Part shown: piece by piece, positions 1 to 4,711 of the stretch | Position numbering within the stretch: the stretch's first letter is position 1 | Layout: every line of letters starts with the position of its first letter | Source: Oscillospiraceae bacterium | GTDB taxonomy: Bacteria > Bacillota > Clostridia > Oscillospirales > Ruminococcaceae | Direction of reading: 5' to 3' | Assembly: GCA_019420135.1 (NCBI GenBank) | Contig: JAHZHS010000063.1 | Coordinates: 1-5,426 of the forward strand | DNA: 5,426 bases | Made by a program: the position numbers and the translations under genes | The notes under the pieces: generated by a model | What the model was told of the DNA's origin: nothing | Databases searched by the model: none | Seen by the model: only the letters and a program-made list of their open reading frames with translations

Positions 1-335
1 GCCATCACGCCCTGGCTTCGCGCCAGAGCCTCGCCGGTGTCGGCGGCGGTGAGCATCAGGTCAAGGGTGCCGGTGGGCTGTTCCCCTTCCACGCCGAAGA
101 CAAAGGCCATGGCCAGCAGATCATCGTCAAAGACAAAACTTTGGCTGACGCTGCCTTCCACTGGGTAGTAGACCGAGTAATCGTCGCTCAGTTTTTGGGA
201 AAGAGCCTTGGTTCCCAGTCCGCGGATGGACACGAACCAGCAGAGAAGAAAAACGGCAAAGCACACCGCCGCCGCCCCAAGGGCCACGATGGTGTGCCGG
301 TGTTTCTGATAAAAGGTTTTGATTGAGACTGTCAT
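1..335 (-). CDS. N-terminal part of a membrane-anchored protein of unknown function (runs off the left edge)
   Basis: An open frame without stops runs from an ATG at 335 to the left edge, giving 111 complete codons. It starts MTVSIKTFYQKHRH, a short basic cytoplasmic tail. A hydrophobic segment follows at about residues 15-37 (TIVALGAAAVCFAVFLLCWF and onward), which reads as an uncleaved signal anchor or first transmembrane helix. The rest, from about residue 38, is a soluble, probably extracytoplasmic segment with alternating hydrophobic residues (SVSQSFVFDDDLLAMAFVF, then GTLDLMLTAADTGEALA), which looks like a beta-sandwich. Similar beta segments occur in large clostridial membrane proteins linked to glycan assembly, but I cannot name the family. 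The start is supported by an AGGAG site 6 nt upstream. The gene begins 12 nt after the phosphatase stop, so it is probably the next gene of the same operon. Its C-terminal part, which would identify it, lies outside the window. Confidence 0.8.
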   Translation of the reverse strand, partial: MTVSIKTFYQKHRHTIVALGAAAVCFAVFLLCWFVSIRGLGTKALSQKLSDDYSVYYPVEGSVSQSFVFDDDLLAMAFVFGVEGEQPTGTLDLMLTAADTGEALARSQGVM

Positions 336-341
336 GGACCG

Positions 342-347
342 CTCCTG
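342..347 (-). promoter_or_regulatory. Ribosome binding site of the left-edge membrane protein
   Basis: CAGGAG on the minus strand lies 6 nt before the ATG at 335 and directly abuts the TAA stop of the phosphatase gene (348-350). It decides the start of the left-edge gene and suggests that its translation is coupled to the phosphatase. Confidence 0.65.
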
Positions 348-872
348 TTATCGGCCGCAGCCGGTTTCCAACGTGACGCCGAAGGCTTTGTGCACTGCGC
401 CGGCCCAGCGGCCGTCCCGGCGGAGAATGGCCTCCACCGCACCGCGGACACAGCCCTCGCCGCCCCTCTGGGGACAGCGGCAGTCCGCCCGGGCCAGCAC
501 CTCGGGGCTGGCATCGGCGGGGCAGGCCACAAAGCCGCACAGGGCCATGGCGCCCAGATCGTTCAGGTCATCCCCGCAGTAGGCGACTTCCTCTCGGGCA
601 AAGCCGTGCTCGGTGAGGAACTGCCCCAGAAAGCCTGCCTTGTCGGAGACATTCTGATACAGATGGTCTACATGCAGCTCGGCAGCCCGGCGGCGCACCG
701 CCTCGCACTCCCGCCCGGTGCAGATCATGATCTGGATGCCTGCCGCCCGGGCCAGCACGATGCCCGCGCCGTCCTTGATCGCAAATTTTTTCAGTTCATT
801 GCCGGAAGCGTCATAGTAGACGCCGCCGTCCGTCATGGTGCCGTCCACGTCCAGTACCAGCAGGCGGATCAT
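348..872 (-). CDS. KdsC/YrbI-type HAD phosphatase (acid-sugar 8- or 9-phosphate phosphatase-like)
   Basis: A 174-residue, capless HAD-superfamily phosphatase; E. coli KdsC is slightly longer (188). HAD motif I is DVDGTMTDGG at residues 8-17, with nucleophile D8 and acid/base D10. Motif II is CTGR at 51-54, motif III is K78, and motif IV is GDDLND at 100-105. The stretch GNELKKFAIKDGAGIVLARAAGI (24-46, with K/R-D-G at 33-35) and the glycine-rich RGGEGCVR (136-143) are typical of KdsC. In the classical pathway this enzyme dephosphorylates Kdo-8-phosphate before CMP activation; related enzymes act on nonulosonate phosphates. It is cytoplasmic and usually a tetramer. The ATG at 872 is chosen because residue 1 starts just before the first HAD strand and AAAGGA lies 9 nt upstream; an in-frame extension to 947 would add an unstructured leader and overlap the aldolase gene. 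It starts 43 nt after the aldolase stop. The family is clear; the exact substrate is not. Confidence 0.92.
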   Translation of the reverse strand: MIRLLVLDVDGTMTDGGVYYDASGNELKKFAIKDGAGIVLARAAGIQIMICTGRECEAVRRRAAELHVDHLYQNVSDKAGFLGQFLTEHGFAREEVAYCGDDLNDLGAMALCGFVACPADASPEVLARADCRCPQRGGEGCVRGAVEAILRRDGRWAGAVHKAFGVTLETGCGR

Positions 873-881
873 GCCATCACG

Positions 882-887
882 TCCTTT
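882..887 (-). promoter_or_regulatory. Ribosome binding site of the KdsC-type phosphatase
   Basis: AAAGGA on the minus strand lies 9 nt before the ATG at 872. It favours this start over the in-frame upstream codon at 947, which would lie inside the aldolase coding region. Confidence 0.6.
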
Positions 888-915
888 GTTTGAGTATTGC
901 AGGGTTTGTGCCGGT

Positions 916-2487
916 TCAGGCATTCTGATAGGCGCTGGGGGTGACAAAGGTCACCGGAATGCCCGCCGTGCGGATGGCTTCGGCCATGGCGGCATGGAAA
1001 GCATGGTCCCGCCCGGTGTGGGCATGGAGGCTGGCGTCCGCATAGGCGGGCTTGCCGGCGGGGTAGCCGTCGGCACCGGCCAGCAGCACAGCCCTGGCGC
1101 CACACTGGGAGAGCAGCCGCAGCAGCATGATGACGCTGTTGCTGCCCTGGGCAAAGGCTCCGGCCACGCGGTTGTAGTTGACGGTGCGGCAGTCAGCCGG
1201 GGCAACATCGGGCCGCAGGTTGGAGGTAAGTACTGCCGGGCAGGGGAAAGCGGAGATTTTGTCCAGCCGCTTGCTGTTGGTGAAGAAGGCAAAATCCGGG
1301 GTGAGGAACTCCGGCAGGAAGTTGGCCGAGACCACCACGTCCGCCTCCTGGCCGGGCATGGCCTTGAGTCTGCCCTGCACGTCGGGGGCGGCCAGGGTGG
1401 CGCCGGGGGCCAGCACCAGCACATTGCGGCCCTGGAAAGCCTGGGTCAGCTCCTGCATGGCGGCGGTGTCGTCGATCTGGCGGCTCTGGTATTCCTGGTA
1501 GAGTTTGTCGGCGTATTCCTTGTCGAAGGCGGTGGCCTTGGAGCGGTCCAGCACCGACAGAATGTGGTTGATGTCCCGGTTGGTCAGATCGCCTTTGGCC
1601 AGATAGTGCTCGGCATAGTTGCGGTGAAGATTGTACCGTGCCGACAGGAAGTAGGCCGGGGTATAGCCCCATTCAGGCTGGCCCTTGATGGGGGCAATGT
1701 GGTCCTGGATGGCGTCCATCAGCTCGTCGATGTCGTAGTGCCCACCGCAGGTCTCGTTCATGTAGTCGGCGGTGAGCTCGATGGGCAGGTTGCCGGGAAT
1801 GCGTCCCATGCCCATGAGGCTGGCGTCCACGGTGATGTCCCGGGCCAGATGCTTGTCGATGAATTCCTGAGCCAGGCAGAAGCTCAGGGCCATGTTCTCG
1901 TGGAGGTGCAGCCCCACCCGGATGGACGGGTCAAGGTTGTGGTCCACCAGGCTGACGATGCGTTCCAGATCCCGGCGGCGCATGCTGCCGAAGGTGTCCA
2001 CGATGGAGAACTGGTAGGGCATGATGGCGTTGACCTGGTCGAGGATCCAGAGAATGTCCTTGTCGGAGTAGCCCATGATGTTGATGGGGTTGATGGACAG
2101 TTTGTAGCCCCGGGCCTTGACCTCCCGGGCAAAGTCCATGCCGTCCCGGATGTCGTAGTCGTGGGCGGTGATGCGGATCATCTCGATGCCCTTGCCCTGG
2201 TACTCGGACAGTTTGCTGATATCATAATTGGAGCGCATGGCCATGCCGGAGTACATGGTTCCCCGGGGATCGTCGGGCAGCAGGCGGTTGAGCTCCTCAA
2301 TGGTGTTGCAGACGGTGACGTCGGTGTCATACTTGGCCACATTGCGCAGAAAACCGACCTCAACGATGTCCACCCCGGCACGGGTCAGGGTGCGGATGAT
2401 GTCCCGGGCGGGGGAAAAGCCCCACTTCCAGTCGTTGACATAGCCGCCGTCGCGCAGCGTGCAGTCGAGCAGTTTGATGTCTCCCAT
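916..2487 (-). CDS. HMGL-type aldolase fused to a C-terminal DUF115/GT42-like Rossmann domain
   Basis: This 523-residue protein has two parts. Residues 1-275 form an HMG-CoA lyase-type (DRE-TIM) metal-dependent aldolase barrel. The signature LLDCTLRDGG is at 6-15 (D8, R12, D13), VEVGF at 42-46, the metal-ligand motif GLHLHEN at 192-198 (H194, H196), and MGMGRIPGNLPIE at 225-237 with N233. This family (HMG-CoA lyase, 4-hydroxy-2-oxovalerate aldolase, isopropylmalate synthase) makes or breaks C-C bonds next to a keto acid or acyl-CoA. No CoA-specific feature is evident, so a pyruvate-type aldolase seems likelier. After a helical linker (276-350), residues 354-523 look like a Rossmann domain: NVLVLAPGATL (355-365), VVVSANFLPEF (384-394), GSNSVIMLLRLL (448-459), VLLAGADGYP (467-476), then a His-rich stretch (H488, H490, H495, H498). 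By eye this resembles DUF115/MptE-like and GT42 sialyltransferase folds. An AAAAGGAGG site sits 9 nt before the ATG. It lies between the cytidylyltransferase and phosphatase genes, implying a role in making the acid sugar. The substrate is unknown. Confidence 0.88.
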   Translation of the reverse strand: MGDIKLLDCTLRDGGYVNDWKWGFSPARDIIRTLTRAGVDIVEVGFLRNVAKYDTDVTVCNTIEELNRLLPDDPRGTMYSGMAMRSNYDISKLSEYQGKGIEMIRITAHDYDIRDGMDFAREVKARGYKLSINPINIMGYSDKDILWILDQVNAIMPYQFSIVDTFGSMRRRDLERIVSLVDHNLDPSIRVGLHLHENMALSFCLAQEFIDKHLARDITVDASLMGMGRIPGNLPIELTADYMNETCGGHYDIDELMDAIQDHIAPIKGQPEWGYTPAYFLSARYNLHRNYAEHYLAKGDLTNRDINHILSVLDRSKATAFDKEYADKLYQEYQSRQIDDTAAMQELTQAFQGRNVLVLAPGATLAAPDVQGRLKAMPGQEADVVVSANFLPEFLTPDFAFFTNSKRLDKISAFPCPAVLTSNLRPDVAPADCRTVNYNRVAGAFAQGSNSVIMLLRLLSQCGARAVLLAGADGYPAGKPAYADASLHAHTGRDHAFHAAMAEAIRTAGIPVTFVTPSAYQNA

Positions 2488-2496
2488 GGTAAAATG

Positions 2497-2505
2497 CCTC
2501 CTTTT
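2497..2505 (-). promoter_or_regulatory. Strong ribosome binding site of the aldolase gene
   Basis: AAAAGGAGG on the minus strand lies 9 nt before the ATG at 2487. It is the best Shine-Dalgarno match in the window and fixes the aldolase start. The 48-nt gap to the cytidylyltransferase stop holds no visible terminator. Confidence 0.7.
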
Positions 2506-2535
2506 CGGCAGAAGAACTGCGGTGAAATATTGGAT

Positions 2536-3279
2536 TTAATCTGTGATGGACGCACCGCGCTCGGTGAGGATACGGGCGACCAGGGTGAGATCTTTCGGGG
2601 TGTCCACGCTCACGGTCTTGTAGGGGCTGACGATGGCGTGCACCTTGTGGCCGTTCTCCACAAAGCGCATCATGTCGTTCTCCTCGGCCCGCTCCAAAAG
2701 CGATTTGGGAGTCTCGTGGTAGAAGGCCAGGGCCTGACGGCTGTACAGCTGGATGCCGGTGACTTTTTCGTACTCAAAGTCCAGCGTTCCCTTGGGGTAG
2801 GGGATGGGGCTGCGGGAGATCATAAGGATCTCCCGGGCAGCGTTGGTGACCACCTTCTGGTTGGAAAAGTCGATGACGTCGGCGGGATGCTCCATGATGT
2901 TGGTCAGCACCGCCACATAGTAGGGATCGTCGGGCAGGGTCTTGGGCAGGATCAGGTCGAAGGCCTTCACGTTGATGAGGGGTTCATCCCCCATGACCTG
3001 CAGGTAGAGATCGGCCTCCACCCGGGTGCTGACCTCCCAGATGCGCCCGGTAGGGGTGTCGTGGTCGGGGCTGGTCATGCAGTATTCCATGCCGTATTGG
3101 CGGCAGGCCTCGGCAATGCGCTCGTCGTCGGTGGCGATGACCACATCGTCCAGGGCGGCACACTTTTTGGCCTCCTGCCAGACCCACCAGATCATGGGAC
3201 GGCCCAGAATATCGGCCAGCGGCTTACCCGGCATGCGGGAGCTCCGGTACCGTGCGGGAATCACAGCAATGGTTTTCAT
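2536..3279 (-). CDS. KdsB-family CMP-acid-sugar cytidylyltransferase (CMP-Kdo synthetase-like)
   Basis: A 247-residue protein that matches KdsB (248 in E. coli) end to end. It would transfer CMP from CTP to the anomeric hydroxyl of a 3-deoxy-ulosonic acid in the cytoplasm, producing the donor for a glycosyltransferase. The nucleotide-binding start IPARYRSSRMPGKPL (7-21) is classical, as are VVIATDD (46-52), GDEP (97-100, metal ligand D98), SRSPIPYP (155-162) and VDTPKDL (225-231, metal ligand D226). Several KdsB sugar-site motifs differ: HxSGT(D/E)R reads HDTPTGR (73-79), VQGDEP reads VMGDEP, and LEQLR reads NDMMR (201-205). The sugar may therefore not be plain Kdo. The start at 3279 is chosen because the protein opens directly with MKTIAVIPARY and has AAAGGA upstream; a GTG at 3345 would add 22 residues not found in the family. 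It opens the cassette with the aldolase (48 nt downstream) and the phosphatase. The fold and reaction type are firm, the substrate is not. Confidence 0.92.
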   Translation of the reverse strand: MKTIAVIPARYRSSRMPGKPLADILGRPMIWWVWQEAKKCAALDDVVIATDDERIAEACRQYGMEYCMTSPDHDTPTGRIWEVSTRVEADLYLQVMGDEPLINVKAFDLILPKTLPDDPYYVAVLTNIMEHPADVIDFSNQKVVTNAAREILMISRSPIPYPKGTLDFEYEKVTGIQLYSRQALAFYHETPKSLLERAEENDMMRFVENGHKVHAIVSPYKTVSVDTPKDLTLVARILTERGASITD

Positions 3280-3290
3280 AACAGAACATG

Positions 3291-3297
3291 TCCTTTC
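3291..3297 (-). promoter_or_regulatory. Ribosome binding site of the cytidylyltransferase
   Basis: GAAAGGA on the minus strand lies 11 nt before the ATG at 3279. Another ATG at 3289 lies between site and start but is out of frame. The site rules against the upstream GTG at 3345. Confidence 0.6.
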
Positions 3298-3357
3298 TAC
3301 CCGGCGGGGCAACTCCGGCGGAGAAACGGGAATCCCAATCTCCACCCGGATCGCTCC

Positions 3358-3387
3358 GTCCTGTCCGCCACAGCAGGCGGACAGGAC
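3358..3387. repeat. Perfect 12-bp inverted repeat with 6-nt loop in the 132-bp intergenic gap
   Basis: GTCCTGTCCGCC (3358-3369) and GGCGGACAGGAC (3376-3387) are exact reverse complements around a 6-nt loop. Outer arms CCCGG (3345-3349) and CCGGG (3391-3395) can extend the structure across an internal loop. In the transcript the hairpin would form 24 nt after the stop of the small membrane protein and 78 nt before the cytidylyltransferase start. No U-run follows it on the minus strand, so it is not a standard intrinsic terminator. It could be an attenuator, an RNA processing or stability element, or a protein-binding palindrome. The rest of the gap (3280-3411) shows no convincing -10/-35 pair. 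Confidence 0.75.
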
Positions 3388-3411
3388 CAGCCGGGATCGT
3401 TCAGTGGTCCA

Positions 3412-3672
3412 TCATTTTTTGTCGGGATCGGGCGGAGAAGCTTTCCCTGCCCGGAAACGGGCGAACAGCCAACCGGCCAGCAGCACCAGCTCACAGATCG
3501 CACAGCCGATGCCATAGACCAGCACCCCCACCCACCAGGGAGCGGAGTTCATGGCATACAATTCGGGGCGGGCCATATGGTCCCATGCCGTCCACAGACA
3601 ATACCCCAGAAAGACGCCGAAAAAGGTACCCATGGCAATGGCAAAAAAGCGCTGTACCTTGTGCCAGAACAT
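3412..3672 (-). CDS. Small two-helix membrane protein, unknown function
   Basis: An 86-residue protein with no family that I recognise. A short basic N-terminus (MFWHKVQRFF) leads into a hydrophobic helix at about residues 9-30 (FFAIAMGTFFGVFLGYCLWT). A polar, likely external loop follows (DHMARPELYAMNSAP, 31-45). A second helix spans about 46-70 (WWVGVLVYGIGCAICELVLL and onward). The tail is basic and proline-rich (ARFRAGKASPPDPDKK). The topology is probably N-in/C-in with a short hairpin. The ATG at 3672 is chosen because GAAAGGA lies 11 nt upstream; the only longer option is a TTG at 3727-3729, which lacks a visible site and overlaps the previous gene. It follows the glycosyltransferase stop by 49 nt on the same strand, so it may help assemble or anchor the glycan machinery, but this rests only on position. 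The lysine codons at its end form a T6 run on the plus strand. Confidence 0.72.
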   Translation of the reverse strand: MFWHKVQRFFAIAMGTFFGVFLGYCLWTAWDHMARPELYAMNSAPWWVGVLVYGIGCAICELVLLAGWLFARFRAGKASPPDPDKK

Positions 3673-3683
3673 CAGCTTCGCCG

Positions 3684-3690
3684 TCCTTTC
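3684..3690 (-). promoter_or_regulatory. Ribosome binding site of the small membrane protein
   Basis: GAAAGGA on the minus strand lies 11 nt before the ATG at 3672. The sequence and spacing are the same as at the cytidylyltransferase start. It decides the 86-residue form over a longer one starting at TTG 3729. Confidence 0.55.
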
Positions 3691-3721
3691 TGCGTTGGGA
3701 AAGAGAAAAGCGGAACAACCA

Positions 3722-4708
3722 TCATCCAATCAGGGCCAGAGCGTCCTCCAGCGAGAGGAAGATGTTCTCCTCCGCGGCGGTAAAGCCCCGCAGCACCCAG
3801 CTCTGCACCGTGACCGCCCGGCGGAACTTGCCCGGCAGGCAGAAATTCAGTACCTCGCTGGGCATGGTGCGCTCCAGGACCACGGCGTCGGGAAACAGCG
3901 CCCCGTAATCGGTGGTATCCCGGGGATGGGTCTTGATGAAGAGGGGACCGTCGGCATACTGCATGGCCACGGCCTGAAACATCCGGTTCTGGGTGTCCTG
4001 GTCCATGCGGCCGTCGTCCACAAAACTGCGGGGCAGCAAAAGGGTCGCCTGGGAGAAAACTGCGGTATCATCCGGCAGCGGCCTTGTCAGAAAGACCCTG
4101 CGCACGGCGGCTTTCTCCTCATCGGACAGGCTTTCCAGAAGTTCCGCCTTGGAAAAGGTCAGAAGCTTTTCCGGCGGAAAGAGCACGCACTGGGAGGCGT
4201 CCTCGCTCTCCACGGCCTGGCAGACGGGGCTGTCCCCCCAGTAGAGGTAGCCCTGCCCCTCGCGGCGGGCCTTGAAATCGGGGGCAGTACGCTGCTCGTC
4301 CAGCAGATGCTGGTCGGGGTCCAGCGTGCCGCCCAGGGTGTCCTCACAGAGAATGTAGGGCGCCCGGCAGTCCTGAAGATACCGCCCCACCGCGCTCCAG
4401 TCGTTGCTGATGTAGATGGTATGGTAGGCATGCTTGTCCAGCACCGGCCCGGCAGCGGCCTTCTCGTAAGCCCGGCGGTTGCGGATGTGGGCAAGGGGAC
4501 CGGTGACGGTTCCCTGCCAGCGGGACTCGTGCAGGACGCAGACCTCGGAAAAAATGCCGTCCAGCTTGTGGGAGGCCGCCAGGATCTCGGCGTCGGGCAG
4601 CTGCTCGCTGAGCCAGACAGCCTGCCCGCCCCCCGCACGCAGGGCGCGCACCAGAGCGAGGAGCAGGTGATAGGCGGTGTGGCAGATGAAAAGATCTGGC
4701 TTTGCCAT
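3722..4708 (-). CDS. Sialyltransferase-type (GT52-like) glycosyltransferase
   Basis: A 328-residue soluble protein without a signal peptide, presumably acting at the cytoplasmic membrane face. It opens with DLFICHTAYHLLLALVRAL (5-23), the first strand and helix of a GT-B-type fold; GT52 and polysialyltransferase proteins begin similarly (a hydrophobic strand, then a TxYH-like turn). IYISNDWSAVGRYLQ (98-112) and YILCEDTLGGT (118-128) follow. E122-D123 sit where bacterial sialyltransferases of the GT38/52/80 type carry a (D/E)(D/E)G motif, although the third position here is T. FIKTHPRDTTDYG (257-269) contains the HP motif (H261, P262), which in those families contacts the CMP part of the donor. 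MPSEVL (282-287) matches the later P-S-E element. The gene starts 3 nt after the exporter ATPase stop, with GGAGGG 7 nt upstream, so the two are translationally linked. A CMP-sugar donor fits the nearby cytidylyltransferase. The GT-B type is likely; the GT52 assignment is by eye and the acceptor is unknown. Confidence 0.75.
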   Translation of the reverse strand: MAKPDLFICHTAYHLLLALVRALRAGGGQAVWLSEQLPDAEILAASHKLDGIFSEVCVLHESRWQGTVTGPLAHIRNRRAYEKAAAGPVLDKHAYHTIYISNDWSAVGRYLQDCRAPYILCEDTLGGTLDPDQHLLDEQRTAPDFKARREGQGYLYWGDSPVCQAVESEDASQCVLFPPEKLLTFSKAELLESLSDEEKAAVRRVFLTRPLPDDTAVFSQATLLLPRSFVDDGRMDQDTQNRMFQAVAMQYADGPLFIKTHPRDTTDYGALFPDAVVLERTMPSEVLNFCLPGKFRRAVTVQSWVLRGFTAAEENIFLSLEDALALIG

Positions 4709-4711
4709 CTC

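Noticed and set aside
127..540. A 137-codon open frame on the minus strand across the phosphatase/membrane-protein junction
   Set aside because: It runs in another frame through two genes with better evidence and reads as Arg/Gly/Pro-rich low-complexity protein typical of shadow frames.
3301..3336. Short repeats CCGGCGG (twice) and a GGGA-A-TCCC palindrome upstream of the cytidylyltransferase
   Set aside because: They are too short to be distinguished from chance in GC-rich DNA, and no promoter elements are placed around them.
3280..3345. A 22-residue N-terminal extension of the cytidylyltransferase from a GTG at 3345
   Set aside because: The family starts right at the MKTIAVIPARY strand, the extension has no matching motif, and the ribosome binding site lies inside it.
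3415..3420. A T6 run on the plus strand near the hairpin, as for a rightward terminator
   Set aside because: It lies 27 nt past the stem on the strand opposite to all genes, and it encodes the terminal lysines of the small membrane protein.
835..3783. A 982-codon open frame on the plus strand
   Set aside because: It lies opposite the cytidylyltransferase, aldolase and small membrane protein, which all share one register. Its first codon positions face their G/C-rich third positions, so stop codons (which begin with T) are rare. The translation is Gly/Val/His-rich, without domains.
4159..4638. Several 60-160 codon frames overlapping the glycosyltransferase on both strands
   Set aside because: They are Arg/Pro/Ser-rich translations without motifs, lack ribosome binding sites, and are explained by the GC-rich coding sequence of the real gene.
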